A program made the translations under genes and the position numbers. From Gloeomargarita sp. SKYB120 (lineage in GTDB: Bacteria; Cyanobacteriota; Cyanobacteriia; Gloeomargaritales; Gloeomargaritaceae): DNA of 53,922 nt. Position 1 is the stretch's first letter. The number at the start of each line of letters is the position of its first letter. Location: assembly GCA_025062155.1 (NCBI GenBank), contig JANXAM010000015.1, forward strand, positions 1 through 53,922, written 5' to 3'. This document shows, piece by piece, positions 36,031-45,855 of this stretch. A model generated the notes under the pieces. That model searched no databases, was not told where the DNA came from, and saw nothing but the letters and a program-made list of their open reading frames with translations.

Positions 36031-37392
36031 TCATGGTAACCAGCGGGGCTGTCGTCCCCAGAGACCCAAGTCCTGCGGCTGTTGACCCACCGGATTGGCG
36101 CCCAACGGGAGTCGCCACAGGTGCCCGTTCATCTCCAGCAACATCTGGCGGCCATCGGGAGAAAGGGCCATGTGGGGAGGCGTCGGGTCGGCAAATTGCA
36201 CCAGCGGCAGGATTTGCTTCGTTGGTATGACAATGGCGGCCAAGTATGGTAACTCCTGAAAATTGGTGGTTTCACTTGCTTCCGTTGCCAGCACGTACAC
36301 CCAGGGCCGGCGTGGGTCAAAACAGGCGCTCAAAATCGAACCGCGCAACCGCAGCAACTCCTGCTCCTGTGTCTCACCCACTAGAAACAGCGAACGGGTG
36401 AAATCGCTGTTGAACTTCACCATCAAGGCCCGTGTACCCCGCCGGTCAAACTCTAGCAACTGGCCGAATTTGGGTAAAAACTCCAGCGGTGCCGCGTCCG
36501 GCTGCAACGGCATCAAAGCCAGACCTTGACCCTTGGCCATCACCAAATTCTGACCATCCGGCGTCACCCGGAAATCGCCCTCCAGACCAACTGCCAATGC
36601 CCGCCGGTCACCCTGCAAACTCACCTGCCACAGGCCCGAAGGCGTCCCAGGCGCCAAACCTGCCCGCGCCACAATGAGCTTTTGACCATCCGGCGCCAGG
36701 TCAAACTTCAAGTTCTGAAACCCTTCGCTGGGCAATATCGTGGCCACCTGACCCGCTTCCCGACGGGGGGGCGTTCCCTCCGGCGTGGCATACTGCAAGC
36801 CCGTCGTCACCGTGTAAATGGCCACTGCAACGGCGGGGTCGCCCTGTTTCTGGGCGCTGAACACAATCCGATCCGCCTGGGGCAAAGGTTGGGCGTCCAA
36901 CACGACCAATTCGGGGGGCGTCAACACCCGGTGCGTTCCCTGGGTCAGATTGTGCAACACCAGGCGTCCGGCCTCATCCCCTTGCGTTCCCACGTAGATA
37001 AACGCCTGGTCCCGCGTCCGAAACCGGCCTGTAAAGGGTTCCATCTCTCGCCCTTGACCAAACTTATCCTGTGCGCCAGTGATTGTCACCTGGTAAGCCT
37101 GACCGTAGGGCGCTGGTTCGAGCAGCGTGTAGGCCATTTGCCGTCCCGCCCAACTCACCTTGCCCCGCAACTCCGGCGTGATGCGCAACCCCTGTTCCAC
37201 CGTGCGGGTGTTCATCGGGCGATTGAAGGTCAAGATAAACGCCTGGTCCTGCGCCCCGATGACCCGTTCCTGCCAGGAGAACTGCTGCACGCGCGGGCGC
37301 GACCGGTCGCCACCGCTGAGCAACAACACCGTCACCAGCGCCAGGAGAATCAAAACCGTCACCGCCGCCCGGTCCAATGGCTGTTTGAGCAT
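36031..37392 (-). CDS. Membrane-anchored Ig-like / beta-propeller protein
   Basis: A 453-residue protein. An N-terminal span (about 8-24, VTVLILLALVTVLLLSG) is followed by an SbsA-type Ig-like domain (about 35-125: FILTFNRPMNTRTVEQGLRITPELRGKVSW) and a WD40/TolB-like propeller to the end (repeats such as LAPDGQKLIVARAG, VTPDGQNLVMAKG, LSPDGRQMLLEMNG). The open frame extends to 37524, but ATG 37392 starts right at the anchor and lies 19 bp after the preceding gene. Probably a periplasmic binding or scaffold protein; role unknown. Confidence 0.7.
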   Translation of the reverse strand: MLKQPLDRAAVTVLILLALVTVLLLSGGDRSRPRVQQFSWQERVIGAQDQAFILTFNRPMNTRTVEQGLRITPELRGKVSWAGRQMAYTLLEPAPYGQAYQVTITGAQDKFGQGREMEPFTGRFRTRDQAFIYVGTQGDEAGRLVLHNLTQGTHRVLTPPELVVLDAQPLPQADRIVFSAQKQGDPAVAVAIYTVTTGLQYATPEGTPPRREAGQVATILPSEGFQNLKFDLAPDGQKLIVARAGLAPGTPSGLWQVSLQGDRRALAVGLEGDFRVTPDGQNLVMAKGQGLALMPLQPDAAPLEFLPKFGQLLEFDRRGTRALMVKFNSDFTRSLFLVGETQEQELLRLRGSILSACFDPRRPWVYVLATEASETTNFQELPYLAAIVIPTKQILPLVQFADPTPPHMALSPDGRQMLLEMNGHLWRLPLGANPVGQQPQDLGLWGRQPRWLP

Positions 37393-37411
37393 CACCTGCG
37401 TCCCTTGAGCC

Positions 37412-37789
37412 TCAAATGGATTCAGCGTTAGCCGTTTTGGAACGGCGTGTGCGCCCCCGGTACTCAGATTTACGGCGTAACCCCAGCGCCTGCACCTGCA
37501 GCGAATCTCGTCCGTACTGGGCAATCACTTGCTCTTTCGCTCCCAGGATCAAGTTATGGAATCGCCATTCACTGCGGTTGGCCTCATCCCGCGCCGCCTT
37601 GGCTGCTGCCAACGCCTGAACCTCTAAAGCCTGTTTTTCCTTCATCGTTTGCAGCGCTTCCTGAAGCACCTCCTTCCGGTAGGCCGGATTACTTGGGTTG
37701 TAATCGGGAAACGCCAGCAGCGCCGCCAAGGCCTCCTGGTCCGCCTGGAGCAAAGCTGGCCTTAAACGCCGCGTCTCGTCTTTTGCCAT
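37412..37789 (-). CDS. Hypothetical coiled-coil protein, 125 aa
   Basis: A highly charged helical protein: residues 40-90 are a probable coiled coil (ALQTMKEKQALEVQALAAAK), and the C-terminus is basic (RRKSEYRGRTRRSKT). No membrane segment or known motif. ATG 37789 (MAKDETRRL) is chosen over the open frame start at 37807. It is the first gene of a pair with the propeller protein. Confidence 0.6.
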   Translation of the reverse strand: MAKDETRRLRPALLQADQEALAALLAFPDYNPSNPAYRKEVLQEALQTMKEKQALEVQALAAAKAARDEANRSEWRFHNLILGAKEQVIAQYGRDSLQVQALGLRRKSEYRGRTRRSKTANAESI

Positions 37790-38349
37790 ACCACACCCCC
37801 GCCACATAATACCACTAACAATCTACCTTTTAGCCAAGTAAATGTAAAGCAAAAATTATCTGTACTGGCTTTTAGCCTATCTAGATTAGTCAATAATGCA
37901 AGACAGCTAAAGCATAAGCCAGGGATATTATTTAATCGCATTTCTATCTTAAAGCTAAATCGAGTAGGCGTAAAGCAAGCGCTGACTTGGCGATAAAGTA
38001 GTTGGTTGCATGGATATTGTTGCAGTCATTCTATCAGGTTTAGTGCGTACCAGTGGGGGAGCCAGGGGTTTCTAACGCCCGCCCGTGCTCTTTCCCAGGA
38101 TGCAGCAGAAAATTTTCCATCGAACCAAGGGCAATGACGCCTGGCAAGCTGCTCCTTCAAACTCCATCTGTTTTCATCAATTTTCTTAGGTTTAATATGC
38201 ATAGAATTTAACTAGAAAACATTAAGCTTTATCTAGTCTAAAAAATCTGCCCAAGATTGACAATGAATAAGCCGTTGGTTAGATTGGGTTTGTGGAAATT
38301 AGGGGCATCAATTGGTCGGCAAAATTTGTGTTGAGTTTAAGGGAAGGTT
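37790..38349. other. AT-rich intergenic region
   Basis: About 560 bp between divergent genes with no open frame of interest on either strand and no obvious hairpin or repeat. It must contain the promoters of both neighbours. AT content is clearly higher than in the flanking coding DNA. I see nothing else in it. Confidence 0.6.
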
Positions 38350-39903
38350 ATGAACCAGATTACAATTCTTCGACAGCTAGAAACAGCTTTGCAGGACCCC
38401 TGTTTAGTCTTACAGGTGGCTTCGGCGGCTCCCTATCTCCAAGTGGTAGTTAACCGCACGGGCGACCGTCCCGATTACCCCGCCCTCAGCCGTCGAATTG
38501 CTGAGCTAGTCGGACAGATGGACTTGCCGGAAATCCAGTACGTCGCTGTTTATGGGCGCGTGTACGGACAAGAGGAAGTTGAGTATGAAGAAAGCCTACC
38601 CCTTCTCAAAACGCCGGTCACTGCGCCCTCCACTGAAAATCCGTTTGTTGCCGCCGCTGCTGAACCCGAGCCATTTACTCTCTCCAAGTATTGTTTCACC
38701 CGCAATCGGAGTTTATTAACTGCCAGCCTGCCCAGTCCCAAGTTATCCATTGCCGAGTTGATTCGAGATTTTCATGGGTTTACGGATACGGAGAAGCAAG
38801 CCATTTTGGAGGAACTAGGGAAGTTTTTGCGGAATCCCGATGCAGTGAACACCCAAACCTGGTCGGAAACAATGCGGGCCTGGTTAGGGCGGGCGCGTTC
38901 CTTCTCTGATGAAGATATGCGCAGTTTTGCCATTTGGATGAGCCGCTATTGCGCCAACCCAGAGAAGACTTTAGAGACAGTGCAGGCGACGATTCAAGCC
39001 GCTAAAGAAGCAGAAAGAGAACGCCGGCGCCAGGAACGGGAAGCTCGCTTGGCAGAACCGAAAGGCTCTCTATCAGTCCCCAGTAGCCGTCGGTCATCTG
39101 TTCCCCCAACCGCAACGCGCTCTAGCTCTAGCCATCAATCAAGCGTCAATTCGTTGACCATAGCATTTTCTCTTCTCTTCTTATTCACCTTGACAATTGG
39201 CATTACAATTTTTGGCCAAGCAATTACCCTTTCAATCTCTATCCTAAGTAAGCTTATTTTTTTACTGTCTCTCCTTGGCGGGTGGTATCTTAGCCTATGC
39301 AATGAAGTACAGTTTTTGATAATTGGTCGCATGAGCGCAAAGGCTCTAGTTACTCACATTGTGTTGTTGGTTTTGGCTCTGATTCCAGGGACAATTGTTT
39401 ACTTTATTACACTCTTATTTCTTCCCTGGGTGGCCTATGGTTTGGTTGGTGGCTTAGCTGGCGCTTGGATTGGGAGTATTTGTCGTTCAATCGTACGGAT
39501 CATAGGTGATCCGGAAGAATATGAACTAATGAAGTATGCTCGTTTTAGAGGTCTAGCAATGTACGTAGTGGGAGTAAGTTTTTTAGGCATTCTCATAGCA
39601 ACTTTTGGGGGATTTCTCTTGCGGCTAAGCCGTCCTAATCCTGAAATTGCCTTGCCTCGTGCAAAGCTAGATGGTTTTTCAGAAGCAACTTGCGCGCAAC
39701 TAGTTGAGCGTGTGGAAAGGGAACGTGTAACTGTAGAAGATGTCATTGACTTACTAGGGGACAACGCGACCATTGAGACTGACATTCTCAGCGGCGAGAC
39801 GACTTACACCTGGGATTATGCCAATGCAAAAATTGTATTGGCGACTGAAGGTGCTAGCCCAAGCGCTGTTGTGGATAGAGTGCTCACTTGTGAGCAAAAG
39901 TGA
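38350..39903 (+). CDS. Hypothetical multi-domain membrane protein, 517 aa
   Basis: Residues 1-80 form a conserved-looking soluble domain (ILRQLETALQDPCLVLQVAS). A basic, Arg/Glu-rich linker (about 215-265) leads to four or five membrane helices (270-440). The C-terminal 80 residues (LDGFSEATCAQLVERVERERVT...YTWDYANAKIVLATEGASPSAVVDRVLTC) resemble the small SmpA/DUF3862-type fold. Part of this end is repeated downstream at 40067-40312. GGAAGG lies before the ATG. Function unknown. Confidence 0.65.
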   Translation: MNQITILRQLETALQDPCLVLQVASAAPYLQVVVNRTGDRPDYPALSRRIAELVGQMDLPEIQYVAVYGRVYGQEEVEYEESLPLLKTPVTAPSTENPFVAAAAEPEPFTLSKYCFTRNRSLLTASLPSPKLSIAELIRDFHGFTDTEKQAILEELGKFLRNPDAVNTQTWSETMRAWLGRARSFSDEDMRSFAIWMSRYCANPEKTLETVQATIQAAKEAERERRRQEREARLAEPKGSLSVPSSRRSSVPPTATRSSSSHQSSVNSLTIAFSLLFLFTLTIGITIFGQAITLSISILSKLIFLLSLLGGWYLSLCNEVQFLIIGRMSAKALVTHIVLLVLALIPGTIVYFITLLFLPWVAYGLVGGLAGAWIGSICRSIVRIIGDPEEYELMKYARFRGLAMYVVGVSFLGILIATFGGFLLRLSRPNPEIALPRAKLDGFSEATCAQLVERVERERVTVEDVIDLLGDNATIETDILSGETTYTWDYANAKIVLATEGASPSAVVDRVLTCEQK

Positions 39904-40066
39904 AGAGATAGGCAAGAGTGAAGGGAAGCTACTTGCTTGACCCCATTCACCTTTTAGAGTGGCAAGAAATCCTAGAACTGATAGGAAAATTTGAGGTTTT
40001 TTTCTATGGAGACTTTCAACCAGCTAAATAGGCGGGTAAAAAGCGGCCATTTTACGGTACAATAAT

Positions 40067-40312
40067 TTGCTTGAGGCTAAACCCACTGCTACAGAAGTCA
40101 TCTCCGTCCATCTTGAGATGGGATCTAAAGGTTTCAAAACAAATCCAAAGTTAGAAACGCCGGCCCATATTTGGGAGTACGATAATGCCGAAGTTGTGTT
40201 ACTAGCTGATGGGAAAGAATCGAGTGCTGTTGTGAAAAAGGTGGCTAGATGTATAGTCGGTGAGCAAGGCAAATTTCCAGGCAAGAGCTGGGTCGGTTTC
40301 GATGAATATTGA
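40067..40312 (+). pseudogene. Diverged copy of the C-terminal domain of the preceding gene
   Basis: The 81-residue frame contains AHIWEYDNAEVVLLADGKESSAVVKKVARC, which lines up with TYTWDYANAKIVLATEGASPSAVVDRVLTC of the 517-aa protein. Only the last domain is present and the first start is a TTG with no ribosome site, so it looks like the remnant of a tandem duplicate rather than an active gene. The 163 bp before it contain nothing I recognise. Confidence 0.5.
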
Positions 40313-40370
40313 CGACTATTTAGCTTTAGCAGTCTAAAATGACAAAAGGAGGAACTTCAGAAGGTAAACG

Positions 40371-41045
40371 ATGCGAGCATTTGTAGCTGGCGCAACGGGA
40401 CAGACAGGGCGCAGGATTGTCCAGGAACTCCGCAAGCGGGGGGTTGCTGTGCGCGCAGGCGTGCGGGATATGGACCGGGCCAACCAAATTCTTCCGGCAG
40501 ATGTAGAACTGGTGCTGATGGATGTCACCAAGCCCGAAACACTCCCCAAAGCAGTTGCCGGCTGTGATGTAGTGTTGTGTGCGACGGGAGCGCGGCCCTC
40601 GTTCAACGTCACAGAACCCTGGGCGGTGGATTGCTGCGGCACCCAAAATCTGGTGGATGTGGCCAAGTTTCACAAGGTGCAGCATTTTGTGCTGGTGTCT
40701 TCATTGTGCGTCTCTCAGTTCTTCCATCCCCTGAACTTGTTTTGGTTTATTTTGTATTGGAAAAAGCAGGCGGAACTGTATTTGCAAAACAGCGGGTTGA
40801 CTTATACGATTGTGCGACCGGGGGGCTTATTGAATGAGGACATCCCCGGAGGATTAGTGATTCAAGGACCGGATACGCTGTTTGAGGGGCGGATTCCCCG
40901 GCAAAAAGTAGCACAGGTGTGTGTCGAAGCGCTGCATCAACCGGCAGCCCGGAACGGCATTTTTGAAATCATTACCCGCCCTGAGCAGCCTGAATCGCCG
41001 CCGGAGTGCTGGTTTTCACAGGTTGCCGTTGCGAGCCGCCAGTAG
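40371..41045 (+). CDS. Atypical SDR NAD(P)-binding protein (NmrA/Ycf39-like)
   Basis: A 224-residue Rossmann-fold protein starting AFVAGATGQTGRRIVQELRKRGV with the GxxGxxG pattern of atypical short-chain dehydrogenases. DVVLCATGARPS and LTYTIVRPGGLLNE complete the fold. Relatives act in photosystem or chlorophyll assembly or as Tic62-like redox proteins; the role here is not known. AGGAGG lies before the ATG. Its last 30 bp overlap the 3' end of psb30 on the other strand. Confidence 0.85.
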   Translation: MRAFVAGATGQTGRRIVQELRKRGVAVRAGVRDMDRANQILPADVELVLMDVTKPETLPKAVAGCDVVLCATGARPSFNVTEPWAVDCCGTQNLVDVAKFHKVQHFVLVSSLCVSQFFHPLNLFWFILYWKKQAELYLQNSGLTYTIVRPGGLLNEDIPGGLVIQGPDTLFEGRIPRQKVAQVCVEALHQPAARNGIFEIITRPEQPESPPECWFSQVAVASRQ

Positions 41046-41132
41046 GAAAATCACCGCCGGTCCCGCTAGAATAATTAGGGCAATGATAATCAATTGCACC
41101 AGCGTTTCCCAGTTCTCCAGCAGTGCGGCCAT
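41016..41132 (-). CDS. psb30: Photosystem II protein Psb30 (Ycf12)
   Basis: A 38-residue single-span PSII subunit. The minus strand reads MAALLENWETLVQLIIIALI followed by ILAGPAVIFLLAARNGNL; the VxLIxLAGPAVIFLL core is diagnostic. It sits at the PSII periphery near PsbJ and cytochrome b559 and stabilises the complex. GGGAGGG is 4 bp from the ATG. The gene is short enough to be missed by length-limited gene calling. The stop lies inside the end of the convergent SDR gene. Confidence 0.9.
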   Translation of the reverse strand: MAALLENWETLVQLIIIALIILAGPAVIFLLAARNGNL

Positions 41133-41242
41133 AGACTCCCTCCCAGACGAACACCCAGCCAGTCATTGTAGGGGAAGCGGGTTACAGCCAGCTCAATCGC
41201 TACAAGATGTTTTATAAAAAGAGAGAGGTGTGAGGAGCGCCG

Positions 41243-42100
41243 ATGCGACGGTGGTGGCGTTGGCTGGCTTGGACCATTCTCGCTCTGTTTTGGCTGGCAG
41301 CGACTCAGGCGTGGGGATGGTGGCGAAAACCGGCTGAGACGCCTTTGATTAGCCAACTTTCGCCCCTACCGGCAGGGCCAGGGCTGTGCCCACCAGGATT
41401 GTCACCAGCGAAATCGTGGCCCAAGTACCAGCCCCGTGAAGAAACAGCCTTTGTGCATCCCAGTAACTACGGCTTGCGGCACCGGCTAGATGCAGAAGGG
41501 CAACCGATTGACTACGCGCCGCTGATTGTGCTTCACGAGACGGCTGGCCCCGCTGATGCCGCCATTAGCCTGTTCCAGACAGACCACACGGGTCGGGACG
41601 ATTTGCAGGTGAGTTACCACGTGCTCATCCGCCGCGATGGGACGGTGGTGTACCTGGTGCCGCCGGAGTTTCGCGCCTACGGAGCAGCGCCGTCCTCCTT
41701 TCGCGGAGAAGCGGTAAAAACCAACCCCAACGGCGTGTTTTCTGTCAATAACTTTGCCTATCACATCTCGTTGGAGTCACCAGTGGATGGCTACTACCGC
41801 CCACCCCAACCGTCACTGACTCCCCAGCCGAATGGAGTAAGAACCACGAAACCTGAGCCGAGTCCAACACCGCCGGCTAATCCCCTGGTTCATAGCGGTT
41901 ACACCGACGCCCAGTACCAATCGCTGGCGTGGTTGATTGCCAAAACCTGTGTGCCTTGGGAACGCATCACCACCCACAAAGCGGTGGATACGTCTGGCAC
42001 GCGCGTAGACCCCCGCAGTTTCGACTGGCGCAAATTCCGCCGCTACCTAAACCAATACCCCCGCCGCCGGGAAATTTTCTTCGGCTTTCATAATGAATAG
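41243..42100 (+). CDS. N-acetylmuramoyl-L-alanine amidase (Amidase_2 family)
   Basis: A 285-residue exported amidase. After an N-terminal hydrophobic helix (8-26) comes the amidase-2/PGRP fold: LIVLHETAG (H98 zinc ligand), YHVLIRRDGTVVYLV, FAYHISLES, ITTHKAVDTSGTRVDP carrying the second histidine and the aspartate ligand. It cleaves the amide between muramic acid and the peptide stem. A Pro-rich insert (about 190-215) is unusual for the core domain. GTGAGGAG precedes the ATG. Confidence 0.88.
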   Translation: MRRWWRWLAWTILALFWLAATQAWGWWRKPAETPLISQLSPLPAGPGLCPPGLSPAKSWPKYQPREETAFVHPSNYGLRHRLDAEGQPIDYAPLIVLHETAGPADAAISLFQTDHTGRDDLQVSYHVLIRRDGTVVYLVPPEFRAYGAAPSSFRGEAVKTNPNGVFSVNNFAYHISLESPVDGYYRPPQPSLTPQPNGVRTTKPEPSPTPPANPLVHSGYTDAQYQSLAWLIAKTCVPWERITTHKAVDTSGTRVDPRSFDWRKFRRYLNQYPRRREIFFGFHNE

Positions 42101-42159
42101 CCCCTTGCTGGAACGGGAACATCCTGGGTAAAGTAAGACTCAAAACGGTGCGTTAAGGG

Positions 42160-45100
42160 GTGGGTTCGGTGCGTCTACGATTCTGGGGAGCGATACTTGC
42201 TGGCTTTTTAGCACTACCAGGCGGAGTTTCATGGGCGCAGTCCATCACACCAGCTAACGACGGCACCGGCACCCAGGTCCAGCGCTTTGACAACCGCTAC
42301 GACATCAGCGGCGGACGCCAAGCCGGACGCAATCTCTTCCACAGTTTTGGCCTGTTTAACCTTGACCCAGGCCACATCGCCAACTTTCTAGCCAACCCGA
42401 GCCTGCGCAACATCCTGGCGCGGGTTACAGGGGGGTCAGCGTCCTTCATCAATGGTTTGATTCAAGTCACCGGCGGCACCCCCAACCTGTACTTGATGAA
42501 TCCGGCGGGGATTTTGTTTGGTTCCCAGGCGACGTTGCATGTACCGGCGGCGTTTGTGGCTACAACGGCCAACCGGATTGTGTTTCCAGGGGGAAGTTTT
42601 TCGGCCTACGGCCCCAACGACTACAGCCAACTCACGGGCGACCCCGTTGGTTTTGGGTTTGACCGCAAGAATCCGGCGGCGATTATCAACGAGGGGAAAC
42701 TGACGGTGAACCCTGGTCAGGGTGTGGGGCTAGTGGGTGGACAAGTCATCAACACAGGAACCATTCAAGCGCCGGGGGGAACTATCACCATCGCCGCCGT
42801 GCCGGGAGAAAATCTGGTGCGCCTGTCAGTGCCGGGACAGGTGCTCAGTTTGGAATTTCATCCCCAGCAACTGGCCCAAGCAGTGGACGACCAAGGCCAG
42901 CTTCCCGTAACGCGCTTGCCAGAGTTGCTCACGGGGACCCAAACCCTTACTCCCCACGCTGATGGGACGATTAGTGTAGCTGGTTCCAACGTCAGAATCC
43001 CGATGCAGCCAGGAACAGCCGTGGTTTCAGGGCGAGTGGACGTTTCTGCGCCAGACCGTCCGGGAGGTCAGGTGGGCATCTTTAGCCAACGGGTGGCTCT
43101 TGTTAGGGGTGAAGCAAATGCTTCTGGCGAAACCGGCGGAGGACATGTTCTCATCGGAGGTGAGTTTCAGGGACGCGGGCCAGTTCCCAACGCGGAATAC
43201 ACGTTTGTGGACTGGGATGTCATCCTTCGCGCGGATGCAATCAACGCTGGCCATGGGGGCCGGGTGATTGTCTGGGCTGATAAAACGACGGATTTTCGAG
43301 GAACAATCACGGCTAGAGGTGGTCAAACAGCAGGTGATGGGGGTTTTGTTGAAGTCTCAGGTAAGGAAAATTTACGCTTTACTGGGCGGGTGGATACATC
43401 GGCACCGAAGGGTCGGCCAGGTACCCTGTTGCTAGACCCAGAAAATATCCTTGTGGTAGCGGGGACAGGTGCAAATGACTCCGAGTTATTGGATAATCAA
43501 ATTCTCTTTAGTGATGCGCCAGGAGCCACCTTCACAATTGGGGCGTCTAGACTGCTAGAACAACTGCGCTCAAACAGCGTTTTCTTACAAGCCACTAACA
43601 ATATCGAATTTAATACTGAACTCAGTGGTTCTTCAGAGTTCCCTACTACCTTGTTTGCCGAAGCCGGCAATAATATTGATGCAAGGGGAGATATTTTGTT
43701 CAGCAATATTGGCATAAATTTTGATGCAAGGAATAGCATTTCACTCAGAAACTTAAGGGCTGAGAGTGTTTTCTTACGGACACAAGGGTCAACGACAATT
43801 GGCAACATTGCATCGCAAGGTAGGGTGGACATCCGTACTGAAGGGAGTATTACTATCGGGGATATTAGTGCGGGTGCGGATGTTATTGTGTTTAGTGGTT
43901 TCAGGAATAGGGATCTCAGCTTTAGGCTTGCTCCAGGTATTGGTGACAGGCCGATTCAAATCTATGAGTCGGTGAACTTTTCAGGACGGGGAGGAGACAT
44001 TCAAGTTGGTAACGTGACCACAAGTGGTGATGAGCTTTGGATTGCTACCGGCAGAGGTAGTGTGCGGACAGGTAATCTGATAAACACTTATGATGGTCCT
44101 TTCTTAAAATATATTGATGTCTATGCACCAGACTTGGTAGAAACAGGGTTCATTGATACCCGAACACCGAATGGAGTCGGTGGTGATGTCTGGTTACTGA
44201 GCCGAGGAGATGTCCGTGTTACCCGCACCAATTCCGATGGTTTTAGCATTGATACCCGTGGCAGCGTGCGCGGTGGCGATATTTTGATTCGATACGGGCC
44301 GGGCAATCAATTTACGGTTGGGAATGCCGCAATCAATGGCACTGCAGGGGGCATCACTACCGGTGAATTTTTGGTTACACCACCCCAGCAATTCGTCGGC
44401 CTACAGCTCGGCACTCAACGACCTGGAACGATTCAGATTGGGGACCCTGATGAGTCTCTGCTGCTAAAAGACTTGTTTGCCTTGCTGTTTGAAATTCTGG
44501 ATTTCAGCCTGGAGGACTTCGGTGACTTCGTGCTCGCAAGTCCTTTTGTCATTGCCCAAGCGTTGGCGGCTGGCGACTACGGCGCAATTATCAACTTGGA
44601 CAATTTGTTTGGGAGTGAGTTTAATCGGGCACTGGGAAGCAAGGCCATCAATAATCTCAATACGGTTGATGAAGTCGGTGAAATGCTCAGCCGGTTGGCG
44701 CAGGAGACGGGGAAGAAACCGGCGATTGTGTACCTGATGGTCGATGAACAGCAGTTGACCATTGCTGCGTTGACGCCAGGGAGCCGGGCTGCAAAGGCGT
44801 CAAGTCTTGTAGCTTCCACAACCCTGGGGGTGGCACAAAGTAACGACCAAACGCAACCAATTGTCCGGGGCCTTCCCGAAGCAAGACGCTCCCAGGTGAT
44901 ACCCGTTGTTGAACGCTTCTTGAACACCCTGCGCGACCCCCGCCTGCGCACTAGTGACGCCTATCTCAAAGATGCCCAACAGTTGTACCGCTGGTTGATT
45001 GCGCCGATTGAACCGGAACTGCGGGCGCGCGGGATTGAAACGTTGATGTTTTCCCTGGATAGCGGTTTGCGCCTGTTGCCCCTGGCGGCGCTGCACGATG

Positions 45101-45855
45101 GCCGACAATTCCTGGTGGAAAAATACAGCCTGTCCCTGATTCCCAGCGTCAACTTGATTGATACCCGCTATCGCCCACTCCGCAATGTGCCGGTACTGGC
45201 AATGGGCGCCGATACCTTTGCCGACCAGGCTCCCTTGCCGGCGGTGCCGGTGGAGCTGCAACTGATTACTGACATCTGGCCAGGGCGCCGGTTCTTGAAT
45301 CAGGAATTCACGGTGGAACGGCTGACGCAAGAACGCCGGCAAACGGGGTATCCGATTGTGCATCTGGCTACTCACGCAGATTTTGCACCTGGACGGTTGG
45401 AGAATTCCTACATTGAGTTTGGGAATAACCAGCGGTTGTTGTTTCCCCAACTGCGCCGGTTGCCGTTACGGGAACCCAATCCAGTGGAGTTACTGACCTT
45501 GAGTGCCTGTCGCACGGCGGTGGGGGATGCCACCGCTGAATTGGGTTTTGCGGGTTTGGCGGTGCAGACGGGGGCCAAAAGTGCCCTGGCGTCGCTGTGG
45601 TATGTGTCGGACGAAGGGACGCTGGCGCTGATGAACGAGTTTTACCGGAACTTGCAGCAGGCGCCCATCAAGGCGGAGGCGCTACGCCAGGCCCAGATAG
45701 CGCTGTTACGGGGGCAAGTAGTGTTCAAGGGTGGGGAGTTGCGCAGTGTGCGTGGGAATGTACCGGTGCCCCCTGCAATTGCCCAGCGAGGTGACCAGCC
45801 CCTGAACCATCCCTACTACTGGGCCGGATTTACCCTGATTGGGAGTCCGTGGTGA
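42160..45855 (+). CDS. Filamentous-haemagglutinin / CHAT-domain protein
   Basis: A 1231-residue secreted protein. A GTG start (42160, or 42169 in frame) precedes a signal peptide ending near GGVSWAQS. Residues about 25-160 are the TPS/haemagglutinin activity domain (NPAGILFGSQATLHVPAAFV); a long beta-helix of repeats follows to about 770. The last 330 residues are a CHAT caspase-like domain with LATHAD as the His motif and LLTLSACRTAVGD as the Cys motif, plus ALASLWYVSDEGT. TPR repeats usually found before CHAT are not evident. It overlaps the LOG gene end by 26 bp. Confidence 0.9.
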   Translation: MGSVRLRFWGAILAGFLALPGGVSWAQSITPANDGTGTQVQRFDNRYDISGGRQAGRNLFHSFGLFNLDPGHIANFLANPSLRNILARVTGGSASFINGLIQVTGGTPNLYLMNPAGILFGSQATLHVPAAFVATTANRIVFPGGSFSAYGPNDYSQLTGDPVGFGFDRKNPAAIINEGKLTVNPGQGVGLVGGQVINTGTIQAPGGTITIAAVPGENLVRLSVPGQVLSLEFHPQQLAQAVDDQGQLPVTRLPELLTGTQTLTPHADGTISVAGSNVRIPMQPGTAVVSGRVDVSAPDRPGGQVGIFSQRVALVRGEANASGETGGGHVLIGGEFQGRGPVPNAEYTFVDWDVILRADAINAGHGGRVIVWADKTTDFRGTITARGGQTAGDGGFVEVSGKENLRFTGRVDTSAPKGRPGTLLLDPENILVVAGTGANDSELLDNQILFSDAPGATFTIGASRLLEQLRSNSVFLQATNNIEFNTELSGSSEFPTTLFAEAGNNIDARGDILFSNIGINFDARNSISLRNLRAESVFLRTQGSTTIGNIASQGRVDIRTEGSITIGDISAGADVIVFSGFRNRDLSFRLAPGIGDRPIQIYESVNFSGRGGDIQVGNVTTSGDELWIATGRGSVRTGNLINTYDGPFLKYIDVYAPDLVETGFIDTRTPNGVGGDVWLLSRGDVRVTRTNSDGFSIDTRGSVRGGDILIRYGPGNQFTVGNAAINGTAGGITTGEFLVTPPQQFVGLQLGTQRPGTIQIGDPDESLLLKDLFALLFEILDFSLEDFGDFVLASPFVIAQALAAGDYGAIINLDNLFGSEFNRALGSKAINNLNTVDEVGEMLSRLAQETGKKPAIVYLMVDEQQLTIAALTPGSRAAKASSLVASTTLGVAQSNDQTQPIVRGLPEARRSQVIPVVERFLNTLRDPRLRTSDAYLKDAQQLYRWLIAPIEPELRARGIETLMFSLDSGLRLLPLAALHDGRQFLVEKYSLSLIPSVNLIDTRYRPLRNVPVLAMGADTFADQAPLPAVPVELQLITDIWPGRRFLNQEFTVERLTQERRQTGYPIVHLATHADFAPGRLENSYIEFGNNQRLLFPQLRRLPLREPNPVELLTLSACRTAVGDATAELGFAGLAVQTGAKSALASLWYVSDEGTLALMNEFYRNLQQAPIKAEALRQAQIALLRGQVVFKGGELRSVRGNVPVPPAIAQRGDQPLNHPYYWAGFTLIGSPW

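Noticed and set aside
40024-40284. Minus-strand 86-codon frame.
   Set aside because: It mirrors the plus-strand domain copy at 40067-40312 and has no recognisable feature.
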